64,000 bases of DNA from Tepidicaulis marinus (lineage in GTDB: Bacteria > Pseudomonadota > Alphaproteobacteria > Parvibaculales > Parvibaculaceae), in assembly GCF_000739695.1 (NCBI RefSeq), contig NZ_BBIO01000010.1, positions 1-64,000 on the forward strand, given 5' to 3'. A program made the position numbers and the translations under genes. A model generated the notes under the pieces. It was given only the letters and a program-made list of their open reading frames with translations. It made no database searches and had not been told where the DNA came from. Position 1 is the stretch's first letter. Each line of letters opens with the position of its first letter. Positions 26,359 to 34,108 of the stretch are shown here, one piece after another.

Positions 26359-26775
26359 ATGGCCATCGCACCGACGCAAGACCAGCTCAACCGCTTCATG
26401 AAAGCCGATCAGGACGCCCCGCTCGTCATGATCAATCTTCTGAAATTCAAGGAGAAGGCGGAGTATCCGGCCGGCACGCCCGATAGTGACATTTCCGGTG
26501 CCGAAGCTTACGGGCGCTACGGCGCGGTGGCGCAAAAAAAGATCGAGGAAGTGGGCGGGCGCATCGTTTGGTCCGCCCCGCAGCACATGGTCATGATCGG
26601 GGATGATGCGGACGATGAATATGACGCCGCCGCTCTCGTCTTCTATCCCTCCCGCGCCGCTTTCCTGCGCATGATCGCCATGCCCGATTATCAGGAAGCG
26701 GCGAAACACCGCGAAGCCGGCCTTGCCTTCCAGAAACTTCTGCAATGCGACGGCTCGGCGCTGGCGGGCAGCTAA
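26359..26775 (+). CDS. DUF1330 domain protein
   Basis: 138 residues with the DUF1330 fold signature: APLVMINLLKFKEKA near the N-terminus and YPSRAAFLRMIAMPDYQEAAKHREAGL near the C-terminus. It is a small dimeric ferredoxin-like alpha+beta barrel of unknown function. The TetR gene lies upstream. It converges on the alpha/beta hydrolase with only 3 bases between the stops. Confidence 0.85.
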   Translation: MAIAPTQDQLNRFMKADQDAPLVMINLLKFKEKAEYPAGTPDSDISGAEAYGRYGAVAQKKIEEVGGRIVWSAPQHMVMIGDDADDEYDAAALVFYPSRAAFLRMIAMPDYQEAAKHREAGLAFQKLLQCDGSALAGS

Positions 26776-26778
26776 GCG

Positions 26779-27663
26779 TCAGTCTTTCAGGAAATCTTCT
26801 GCCAGGCCCAGAAACTCTTCCAGCCGGTCATGGTGCACCCAGTGGCCGGCGCCTTCCACATTCACGACTTTGGCGTTCTGGAAATGGGCGGCGCGGCCGT
26901 CCTTTTCCGGGTCGCTCGCCCAGCTTTCCGTGCCGCGCACGAGAAGTGCCGGGCAAGTGATGCGCGCCCAAAGCTGCTCGGCCTCTTTCGGACTGAAGCC
27001 GTTGGGCGAAAAAGCGCGCACGTAATTGTCGAATTTCCAGCTATAGGTGCCGTCCTCGTTCTGGCTGACGCCGTGGACGGTAAGATGGCGCGCGCGCTCC
27101 GGGCTCAAATGCGGGTTCTCGCCCTGCATGCGCTTGAAGGCTTCCTCGATCGAGGCATAGCGGCGCGGCAGGCGGCTGGAAAGACCGCGAATTTCTTCCA
27201 CCCATTTGCGCAAGCGTTCATCGCGCGGCGTTTTCGAGCGCTCGGCAAGCATTTTGGGCGAGGGGCCAAGCCCTTCAATGGCAATCAGCTTCGAAACGTT
27301 TTCAGGGTAAAGCCCGGCATAACGCAGGCACAGATTGCCGCCGAAGGAATGGGCGATAATGCGCAGCGGCGCAAGGTTCTTCTGGTGAATGAGCTGAGCG
27401 ATGTCGTAGACGAAATCCATCGGGTCGTAGGTGCCGCCCACCATCCATTGGCTGTCGCCATGGCCGCGCAAATCCGGCGCGATGATGTGATAATCCTTGC
27501 GCAGCGCCTCAGCGACCCAGTCCCAGTTGCGGCAATGGTCCCGCCCGCCATGGACGAGCAGGAGCGGCGGCGCGCCTTCATTGCCCCAATCGACATAATG
27601 CAGCCGAAGCCGCTGAGAGAAATAAGTATGGGATGTGGGTCCGTGCTCGATGAAAGATGTCAT
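26779..27663 (-). CDS. Alpha/beta hydrolase
   Basis: 294 residues. HGGRDHCRNWDWVAEAL gives the oxyanion region, DLRGHGDSQW the first loop, the nucleophile is in AHSFGGN, and the catalytic His is in VEGAGHWVHHD near the C-terminus. It is an ester or epoxide-type hydrolase of unknown substrate. The gene stands alone on the minus strand. Confidence 0.88.
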   Translation of the reverse strand: MTSFIEHGPTSHTYFSQRLRLHYVDWGNEGAPPLLLVHGGRDHCRNWDWVAEALRKDYHIIAPDLRGHGDSQWMVGGTYDPMDFVYDIAQLIHQKNLAPLRIIAHSFGGNLCLRYAGLYPENVSKLIAIEGLGPSPKMLAERSKTPRDERLRKWVEEIRGLSSRLPRRYASIEEAFKRMQGENPHLSPERARHLTVHGVSQNEDGTYSWKFDNYVRAFSPNGFSPKEAEQLWARITCPALLVRGTESWASDPEKDGRAAHFQNAKVVNVEGAGHWVHHDRLEEFLGLAEDFLKD

Positions 27664-27766
27664 GGCGGCCTCTTAAATTCCGGTGCGCGCACTTTACCGG
27701 AAGGTGGCGGCGCGCCCAACCGGCTTGACGGGGTCTTTGCCTTGCAAATGTGAAGGCGCGGCGGGC

Positions 27767-29179
27767 TTAGCCTGCCGGCGGCAACGTGATGGTGACGGCA
27801 AGCCCGCCTTCCGGGCGGTTGGCAAGCGCAATCTCGCCGCCATGGCGCAGGATGACGGTGCGGGCGATGGCAAGGCCGAGCCCGGTGCCGCCCGTCTCCC
27901 GGTTGCGCGAGCCTTCCACCCGGTAAAAGGGGCGGAAGACATGCTCAAGCTGGGGATCCGGAATGCCGGGGCCTTCGTCCTCGATGCGGATCTCGATGCC
28001 GCTTTCGTCTTTGCTGAGGGTGACATGAGCACGCTTGCCATAGCCGAGCGCATTGACGAGAAGATTGCGGAACGTGCGCCGCAGCTCCGTCGGCCCGCAT
28101 GGATAGGAAAGATAATCGGGGCCATCATATGTCAGGCGCGGCGCTTCTTCGCTGCTGCCTTCGGCAGGCGCGCCGAGATCGCCGGCCAGTTCCTTCAGCA
28201 TCGCCGCAATGTCGCAGGGCTCGCGCGTTTCCGTTTCCGCCTCGCCGCGGGCAAAGGAAATGGAGACATCGATCATGCTTTGCATTTCCTCGATATCGCG
28301 GGCGGCTTTGTCGCGCTGCTCTTCTTCTTCGATGAATTCGGTGCGCAGGCGCAGCCGTGTCAGCACCGTGCGCAGATCGTGCGCAATGGCGGCAAGCATC
28401 AAATTGCGATCGTCCACCATACGCCGAATACGCTTTTGCATTTCATTGAAGGCGCGGCTGGCCCGGCGCAGCTCGCGCGAGCCGGTTTCGGGCAGGGGCG
28501 GGGCGTTCAAATCCTTGCCGAGCCGTTCTGCGGCATCGGCAAAGCGGCGCACGGGCCGGGCAAGCCGTTTGCCCGCCCAGAAGACGAGCATGAGAATGAG
28601 CAGCCAGAAAAGCGTGCGCGTAAACCAGCCGTCTTCATATTCATCGACGAAAAAGGCTTCCACCGGCACCCGGAAGACCGCCCAATTGCCGTCTTCAAGT
28701 GCGATGGAGATAACGCCATGCCAGCGCCCGAGCGGTTCTTCCGCCATACCGAAAATATAGCCCTCCCTGCCGAATTCGCGGTTGAGAAGGGCAAGCGCCT
28801 TCACGTCCTCTTCGTCTTCGCCGCTCTCGGCATCGAAGCGTTCTTTCGGCTGAACGGCCTCGGGCGCAACCGAAACGATGAGCGCGACGCCGGTCAGCGC
28901 CTCCGCCAGGGCAGGGCGTTCGGCGGGCGGTGTCTTATTGATGACGTCCGTTGCCGCGATGACTTGCCGTGCGATACGCATTTCCGGGCTTTGATCCACG
29001 GGAGGATCATCGGAAAGCATCCAATCGAAAATCTGCACGATGAAAAGCAGCAGCAGAATGGAAACGATGATGCGTCCGGCAAGCCCTAGCGCCATGCGTT
29101 TGCGCATGGCGCGGCTGCGCGCCTGCCAGCGCCCGCGCCGCCGGCCCTGTCCTGCGCAACGGTCCTTGTGCCGGGACAT
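27767..29179 (-). CDS. Sensor histidine kinase (EnvZ/CpxA-like)
   Basis: About 470 residues: membrane helix 1 (RIIVSILLLLFIVQIFDWM), a periplasmic domain of about 130 residues, helix 2 (LFWLLILMLVFWAG), HAMP, a DHp domain and a HATPase domain with NLLVNALGYG, DEGPGIP and GTGLGLAIA. The phospho-acceptor region reads HDLRTVLTRLR, with Val where almost all relatives have Pro (HDLRTPLTR). It follows the response regulator; TTG 29209 would overlap the regulator stop and ATG 29179 has only a weak ribosome site. The partner regulator and a Spy-like gene suggest an envelope-stress system. Confidence 0.9.
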   Translation of the reverse strand: MSRHKDRCAGQGRRRGRWQARSRAMRKRMALGLAGRIIVSILLLLFIVQIFDWMLSDDPPVDQSPEMRIARQVIAATDVINKTPPAERPALAEALTGVALIVSVAPEAVQPKERFDAESGEDEEDVKALALLNREFGREGYIFGMAEEPLGRWHGVISIALEDGNWAVFRVPVEAFFVDEYEDGWFTRTLFWLLILMLVFWAGKRLARPVRRFADAAERLGKDLNAPPLPETGSRELRRASRAFNEMQKRIRRMVDDRNLMLAAIAHDLRTVLTRLRLRTEFIEEEEQRDKAARDIEEMQSMIDVSISFARGEAETETREPCDIAAMLKELAGDLGAPAEGSSEEAPRLTYDGPDYLSYPCGPTELRRTFRNLLVNALGYGKRAHVTLSKDESGIEIRIEDEGPGIPDPQLEHVFRPFYRVEGSRNRETGGTGLGLAIARTVILRHGGEIALANRPEGGLAVTITLPPAG

Positions 29180-29205
29180 GGTCTTGCGTCTGGAAGGGCG
29201 GCGGG

Positions 29206-29919
29206 TCAATGGCGTACCACTTCGGCGGTGAGCATGTAGCCGCCGCCCCGGATGGTCTTGATGAAGGCGGGGTTCTTGTGATCGGGCTCGATCTTTTTGC
29301 GCAGCCGGCTGAGCTGCACATCGATGGAGCGGTCGAAGGGGGAGGCCATGCGCCGGCGCGTGATATCCAGCAATTGGTCGCGGTTGAGCACCCGGCGCGG
29401 GCGCTCCAGAAAAGCGGCGAGGAGATCGAACTCGCCTGCGGTCAGCTCCACCAGCGCGCCCTCCGGATCGGTAAGCGTGCGCCGCCCGGTATCAAGCACC
29501 CAGCCTTCAAAACCGAATATGGTTTCCCCGCCCGGCGTCTCGGCAGGGGCGCTGCGGCGCAGCACCGCCTTGATGCGCGCCAAAAGCTCGCGCGGATTGA
29601 AAGGCTTTGCGATGTAATCATCCGCGCCCATTTCGAGCCCGACGATACGGTCCATATCCTCGCCCATGGCGGTCAGCATGATGATCGGCAGGCGCCGTTC
29701 GTCGGCATTCAGCCTGCGGCAGATGGACAGCCCGTCTTCGCCCGGCAGCATGAGATCCAGGATGGCAAGATCGAAAAGACCGCTCTCGAGCGCCTTATCC
29801 ATTTGCTTGCCATCGGCCGCCGCCGTGACCCGGTAGCCGTGCTTTTGCAAAAAGCCCGTCACCAGTTCGCGGATTTCCTTGTCGTCATCGACCAGCAGAA
29901 GATGTGCGCTTTGTTCCAT
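29206..29919 (-). CDS. OmpR/CpxR-type response regulator
   Basis: 237 residues. The receiver domain has VDDDKEIRE, the phospho-acceptor Asp in LAILDLMLPGEDG, and Lys in DYIAKPFNPREL. The C-terminal winged helix has LDITRRRMASPFDRSIDVQLSRLRKKI. ATG 29919 (MEQSAHLLLVDDD) is preferred to a longer ORF start at 30078 that would span the promoter. CpxR-like GTAAC-N5-GTAAC boxes lie in the intergenic region. It is transcribed away from the Spy-like gene and with the kinase. Confidence 0.92.
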   Translation of the reverse strand: MEQSAHLLLVDDDKEIRELVTGFLQKHGYRVTAAADGKQMDKALESGLFDLAILDLMLPGEDGLSICRRLNADERRLPIIMLTAMGEDMDRIVGLEMGADDYIAKPFNPRELLARIKAVLRRSAPAETPGGETIFGFEGWVLDTGRRTLTDPEGALVELTAGEFDLLAAFLERPRRVLNRDQLLDITRRRMASPFDRSIDVQLSRLRKKIEPDHKNPAFIKTIRGGGYMLTAEVVRH

Positions 29920-29962
29920 GCCGCAAGCATAACCCCCTTCCCCAAACAGAGTCTTGCCGCCA

Positions 29963-29979
29963 TGTAACGAAGTGTAACG
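29963..29979 (-). promoter_or_regulatory. CpxR-like box near the response-regulator gene
   Basis: GTAAC at 29964-29968 and at 29974-29978, five bases between, within TGTAACGAAGTGTAACG. CpxR of enterobacteria binds GTAAA-N5-GTAAA. The box lies 44 bases from the regulator start; autoregulation is inferred. Confidence 0.6.
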
Positions 29980-30015
29980 GGTCAGAGGGCGCGCGCCATC
30001 CTTCTCTTTGCCTTG

Positions 30016-30031
30016 CGTTACATTTCGTAAA
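30016..30031 (+). promoter_or_regulatory. CpxR-like box near the Spy-like gene
   Basis: CGTTACATTTCGTAAA is the inverse of TTTACGAAATGTAACG, that is TTTAC-N5-GTAAC, near-identical to the box at 29963 but in the opposite orientation. It lies about 100 bases before the Spy-like start and probably controls that promoter. Confidence 0.6.
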
Positions 30032-30129
30032 GCGCGCGACATGCCGCGGAAACGCCGCCCCTTGATAGTGCCTCCCATCGGCGCTTGCCGGACATCTGCG
30101 CACCGGCGCGAAACCTAAGGAGAGAGGGT

Positions 30130-30639
30130 ATGGCTAGAATTGGGAGAACCTATGTTCTGGTGATTGCGAGCGCGTTATTGCTCGGCACGGTTTTCATTGT
30201 GCTTAGTCAGAGTGAGCGGGCCTGGTCGGATGCGGGCCCGCCGCTGGTCGCCGCTTCTATTTTCGGCGCGGGCCACGGCGGCTGGCGGCACGGGCGCGCA
30301 GGCGGCTTTTGCCAAGATGGCGCAGAGCGGCATATCGACAAACTGGAAGAATATGTCGATGCTTTCGGCGGCTTCACCGCCCCTCAGCGCGCGGCCTGGG
30401 ACGATCTTGTGGGCTCGCTGCGCGCCTCCGTTCTGCTTTTCAACGATGTATGCGCCGAGCTGGAAACGGCGGAGCGTGAGAGCACGGCTCCCGGCCGCCT
30501 GGCGCTTGCCGAAGAGGCTATTCAGGCGGCAGCGGCGACGATGCAGAAAGTGCGCCCGAGCTTCGAGGCATTCTATGCCACGCTCGACGAAACACAGCGC
30601 GCCTTGCTCGACCGGGCTTTCACGCATCGCGGGCATTAA
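30130..30639 (+). CDS. Spy/CpxP-like periplasmic protein
   Basis: 169 residues: signal anchor (TYVLVIASALLLGTVFIVL) then a helical domain with the LTXXQ motif LDETQ (YATLDETQRALLDRAF). A Gly/His-rich stretch (GAGHGGWRHGRAGGFC) lies near residues 50-66. Spy and CpxP are periplasmic chaperones or feedback inhibitors of the Cpx sensor. Divergence from a CpxR/CpxA-like pair and a shared box make it the likely stress output. GGAGAGAGG precedes ATG 30130; an earlier in-frame ATG has no support. Confidence 0.85.
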   Translation: MARIGRTYVLVIASALLLGTVFIVLSQSERAWSDAGPPLVAASIFGAGHGGWRHGRAGGFCQDGAERHIDKLEEYVDAFGGFTAPQRAAWDDLVGSLRASVLLFNDVCAELETAERESTAPGRLALAEEAIQAAAATMQKVRPSFEAFYATLDETQRALLDRAFTHRGH

Positions 30640-30723
30640 GCTGCGTTGGCGTGCAGCTTTTGGGGAGAGCGCCAAGCGAGCCGCTCTCCCATGTGCCGTG
30701 AATAGGCCGGCGCTGTCTTAGAA

Positions 30724-30736
30724 CAATTTCAAATTG
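30724..30736. promoter_or_regulatory. CAATTT-C-AAATTG palindrome
   Basis: A 6-1-6 inverted repeat about 80 bases before the second TetR gene. It shares the heptamer CAAATTG with the palindrome between the SDR and acyl-CoA dehydrogenase genes (32673-32687), suggesting one regulator for both. Confidence 0.4.
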
Positions 30737-30814
30737 CGAAAGCGCTCGGAGTTCAGGGTAAATACCTTTCCATTCCCGCCTGCGGAATGTATTCACATTG
30801 GGCGGGAGGATGAG

Positions 30815-31480
30815 ATGGGGAATCGCAAACGCATCGTCGAGATGTGTCTGGATCTGATGAACGAAGAGGGTTCGCGGGCGGTCGGCACCTCGCGTATTGC
30901 GGACGAGCTCGGGATAAGCCCGGGCAATCTCTATTATCATTTCAAGAACCGCGAAGAGATCGTCATGGTCATCTATGAAGATCTCGACGCCGATTTCCGT
31001 GCCGCGCTGGTGGAAGATGTGCACGCGCCCATTTCACCGGAGCGCTTTGCCGGGTTCTTTCTGCGCACGCTTCAGGTTGCCTGGGAGTACCGCTTCTTTT
31101 TCGGCGGTATGCTGCATCTCTTGCGCCGGGACGAGGAACTGGCGGCGCGCTATGCCGGGCTGCAGGCCTGGGCGATCGATACGATCGAGGGCATTCTCAC
31201 ACAGCTCATAAAAGACCGCAGTCTAACCCGTCCCAAGGCGAAGACGGGCCTGCGCTCCATGGCGATCAATCTATGGATCGTCTGGAGTAACTGGATTCGC
31301 TTCATTCAAGTTTCCGATCCGAGCGGCGAGGTGAGGCGCGACCATCTCATTCAAGGGGTCGGGCAGCTTCTCGATATTCTCGCGCCTTATCTCGACCCAA
31401 GTTTTGAAAAGGCGGGGCGGCGCGTGCTCACCCGCGAGCTGAAAAAATTCGCCGAGGAAGCCGCCGATCCTGCTTCTTGA
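30815..31480 (+). CDS. TetR-family transcriptional regulator
   Basis: 221 residues with helix-turn-helix GTSRIADELGISPGNLYYHFKNREEIVMVIYEDLDADF and a long C-terminal helical ligand domain (LRRDEELAARYAGLQAWAI). The ATG at 30815 with GGGAGGA just upstream is chosen over an earlier in-frame ATG. It may regulate the nearby SDR and acyl-CoA dehydrogenase genes, as palindromes with a common heptamer stand before it and between them. Confidence 0.85.
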   Translation: MGNRKRIVEMCLDLMNEEGSRAVGTSRIADELGISPGNLYYHFKNREEIVMVIYEDLDADFRAALVEDVHAPISPERFAGFFLRTLQVAWEYRFFFGGMLHLLRRDEELAARYAGLQAWAIDTIEGILTQLIKDRSLTRPKAKTGLRSMAINLWIVWSNWIRFIQVSDPSGEVRRDHLIQGVGQLLDILAPYLDPSFEKAGRRVLTRELKKFAEEAADPAS

Positions 31481-31492
31481 GAGCGATGCGCT

Positions 31493-31792
31493 TCAGAGTT
31501 TTTTAAAGCCCTCGGTCTCCGCTTTCTTCACATCCGCGCCCAGCACTTTGAGCTTGGAAAGGCCTTCGTTGAATTTAGCCATATGCGGTTGTTTGAAATG
31601 GGCTTGCAGCGCGGCTTCGTCTTCCCATTCTTCATAAATGCGGAAGCGGGCCGGATTTTCGATATCCTGATAGAAGGCGTAAGAAAGGCAGCCGTTTTCG
31701 CCGCGCGTGGCCTTGGCCATGGCGCCGGCAAGTTCTTTGGCCGGGGCGATGCTGCCTTCATCGAGATCGATGGTGCCCGTTACGATAATCAT
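31493..31792 (-). CDS. Antibiotic-biosynthesis-monooxygenase-fold protein
   Basis: 99 residues, ABM/dimeric ferredoxin fold: MIIVTGTIDLDEG, then GENGCLSYAFYQDIENPARFRIYEEWEDEAALQAHFKQPHM. Short ABM proteins are cofactor-free quinol monooxygenases or heme-handling enzymes. The nearest gene, 25 bases upstream on the same strand, is an SDR, so the two are probably co-transcribed. Confidence 0.85.
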   Translation of the reverse strand: MIIVTGTIDLDEGSIAPAKELAGAMAKATRGENGCLSYAFYQDIENPARFRIYEEWEDEAALQAHFKQPHMAKFNEGLSKLKVLGADVKKAETEGFKKL

Positions 31793-31817
31793 GGCTGCCT
31801 CCCTAAAAGCTGCCCGA

Positions 31818-32642
31818 TCAATCGGCGGGACCGAGCAGGCCTTTCTTGAAAATGAAACCGTAGCGTGACGGGAAGAGGCGCTGAATCAAATCAATTAGCC
31901 GTGCATCCATGCCGATAAGAATGCGCCGCCGGTCTTTCTTGATGCCTTGCACGATAATCTCGGCGGCCTTGGCAGGGGAGGTGCGGGCGATCTTGTCGAA
32001 ATTGCTCGCCGCTTCTTGGCGCTCGCCTGCGCTCGTGCTTTGCAGAAAGCGGGCATTGCGCACGATATTTGTTTTGATGCCGCCGGGATGAACGGAGGAA
32101 ACGCGGATCGCCGTTTCCCGCATTTCATGGGCAAGCGCTTCGGTGAAACCGCGGATGGCGAATTTCGCCGAATTGTAAGCGGCCTGGCGGGGCGCGGCGA
32201 TGATGCCGAAAAGGCTCGACACATTGACGATGTGACCTGCGCCTTTTTGCTGAAGCTGCGGCAGGAAGGCCTTGGTGCCGTAGACCATGCCCCAGAAGTC
32301 GATATTCATCACCCATTCGAAATCGTCGTAAGTGAGCTCATCGACATTTGCGACCTGGGCGACGCCGGCATTGTTGATGACGATATCCGCGCCGCCGAAC
32401 TCCCGCGCTACCGTTTCGGCAAAATCGTAAACCCCGTCCTTGTCCGACACGTCGAGAAGAAAAGTTTCCGCCGTGCCGCCCGCGTTGCGCACCTGATCGG
32501 CGGTTTCTTCGAGCCCCTCCCGGTTCACATCGGTCAGGATGACGCGCGCCGCCCCTTCCTGCGTGAGGCAGAGCGCCAGGGCGCGGCCGATGCCGCTGCC
32601 GGCGCCGGTGATCAATGCGGTCTTGCGGGTGATGTCGGTCAT
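31818..32642 (-). CDS. Short-chain dehydrogenase/reductase
   Basis: 274 residues: NAD(P) motif TGAGSGIG at about 12-19, NNAG strand (VINNAGVAQVANV), the catalytic Ser in VNVSSLFGI, and YNSAKFA (YxxxK). The ATG at 32642 removes a 15-residue extension that would run through the operator. The gene is divergent from the acyl-CoA dehydrogenase gene across a 7-1-7 palindrome, and the ABM gene follows it. Confidence 0.88.
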   Translation of the reverse strand: MTDITRKTALITGAGSGIGRALALCLTQEGAARVILTDVNREGLEETADQVRNAGGTAETFLLDVSDKDGVYDFAETVAREFGGADIVINNAGVAQVANVDELTYDDFEWVMNIDFWGMVYGTKAFLPQLQQKGAGHIVNVSSLFGIIAAPRQAAYNSAKFAIRGFTEALAHEMRETAIRVSSVHPGGIKTNIVRNARFLQSTSAGERQEAASNFDKIARTSPAKAAEIIVQGIKKDRRRILIGMDARLIDLIQRLFPSRYGFIFKKGLLGPAD

Positions 32643-32672
32643 GGCGGGCTCCCCTCTTTCGCTTATCACTAT

Positions 32673-32687
32673 ATGACAAATTGTCAT
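32673..32687. promoter_or_regulatory. 7-1-7 palindrome between the SDR and acyl-CoA dehydrogenase genes
   Basis: ATGACAA-A-TTGTCAT is a perfect inverted repeat lying 31 bases upstream of the SDR start and about 108 bases before the dehydrogenase start. It is a candidate TetR-type operator for both divergent genes. Confidence 0.55.
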
Positions 32688-32794
32688 TTACGCCTGTATA
32701 GCGTCTGACGCGTTGCTTGTCCCGGAAAATTAGACCTTTCCCGGCCCCGCCCTTAGGCTGGCGCCATCAAAAATGACAGAGGGAGGAGGATGTC

Positions 32795-34012
32795 ATGCAG
32801 GTGCAGCCCATTGCGGATCTGGACGATGAGGTGAATGAAATCCGTCTGCGTACGGCCAAAATCGTGACGGAGGAGGTTATCCCCGCCGAGCCCGCGCTTT
32901 ATGCGGGCGGCGACGAGGCGAAGGAGGCGCGCGCGCATATTTCCGCCAAGGTGAAGGAAGAAGGCCTCTGGGCGCCGCATCTGCCGGAAGAATATGGCGG
33001 CATGGGCATCGGCTTTTTGAAGCATGCTTACATGAACGAGATCCTGGCCTGGAGCCCGTTTTCCGCGCGGCTCTTCGGCGTGGTGGCGCCGAATGCCGGC
33101 AATCAGAAGATCCTGGTGAAATACGGCACGGCGGAGCAGAAGAAGAAATGGCTCGAACCGCTCATCGCCGGCGAGCTTGAAAGCTGCTTTTCCATGACCG
33201 AGCCCGACCAGCCCGGCTCCAATCCTTACGCCATTCAGACCCGCGCCGTGCTGGAGGGCGATGAATGGGTGATCAACGGGCATAAGTGGTTCACCTCGAA
33301 CGGCAAGCGCGCCGATTTTGCCATCGTCATGTGCCGCACCGAACAGGATGACGGGGCGGGGGGCACGAAGGACAAGATGACGCAAATCATCGTGCCCATG
33401 GATGCGCCCGGCGTGAAATATGTGCGCTCCGTGCCCGTTTGGGGGCACACGCACGGCGATCATGCCGAGATCCTTTATGAAAATGTCCGCGTGCCGAAGG
33501 AAAACCAGCTCGGGCGCACCGGCTCCGGCCATCAGGCAGCCCAGGACCGGCTGGGCGCGGGGCGCGTCTTTCACTGCATGAATGCCATCGGCTCCATGTG
33601 GCGTGCCTTCGATCTGCACTGCAAACGGGCCATTTCCCGGGACGTGCATGGCGGTAAACTGGAGACGAAACAGTTCACGCAAGGCGATATCGCCGATTCT
33701 TACATGGACATTCAAGCGGCCCGCTTGATGACCATTCACTGCGCGAACCGCATCGAGGCGGGGGTGGATGCGCGGGCCGATATTTCCGCCATCAAGATTT
33801 TCGTGCCCGCCGCGTTTTCCCGGGTGGTGGACCGGGCGATCCAGGCGCACGGCGCGATGGGCGTTTCCGGCGATTTGCCGCTTGCGGGCATGTATACCGG
33901 CGCGCGCACGCTGCGCATTGCCGACGGGCCGGACGAGGTGCACCGCATTCTCATCGCCCGCACGGTGCTTAAAGCCTATCATGCAGGGGAAAGCTGGGAT
34001 TTCGGCGTTTAA
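32795..34012 (+). CDS. Acyl-CoA dehydrogenase
   Basis: A 405-residue flavoprotein of the acyl-CoA dehydrogenase family: FAD/substrate loop CFSMTEPDQPGSNP, WVINGHKWFTSN, and the C-terminal IQAHGAMGVSGDLPLAGMYTGARTLRIADGPDEVHR. It oxidises acyl-CoA thioesters to enoyl-CoA, passing electrons to ETF. GGGAGGAGG precedes the ATG. No ETF or enoyl-CoA hydratase gene is adjacent. Its divergent partner SDR may handle a hydroxy- or keto-intermediate. Confidence 0.92.
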   Translation: MQVQPIADLDDEVNEIRLRTAKIVTEEVIPAEPALYAGGDEAKEARAHISAKVKEEGLWAPHLPEEYGGMGIGFLKHAYMNEILAWSPFSARLFGVVAPNAGNQKILVKYGTAEQKKKWLEPLIAGELESCFSMTEPDQPGSNPYAIQTRAVLEGDEWVINGHKWFTSNGKRADFAIVMCRTEQDDGAGGTKDKMTQIIVPMDAPGVKYVRSVPVWGHTHGDHAEILYENVRVPKENQLGRTGSGHQAAQDRLGAGRVFHCMNAIGSMWRAFDLHCKRAISRDVHGGKLETKQFTQGDIADSYMDIQAARLMTIHCANRIEAGVDARADISAIKIFVPAAFSRVVDRAIQAHGAMGVSGDLPLAGMYTGARTLRIADGPDEVHRILIARTVLKAYHAGESWDFGV

Positions 34013-34108
34013 GACAAAGGCTTATCCCCGCTTTCACGGAAGTGACATAGAATGACTGGTAAAAGGAAGCTTCAGTGACTGCGCCTTTATGATTCGGGGG
34101 CGCTGTAA

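Noticed and set aside
30661-30690. Hairpin GGAGAGCG...CGCTCTCC after the Spy-like gene as a terminator
   Set aside because: The stem is imperfect and no T-run follows, so I do not call it a terminator.
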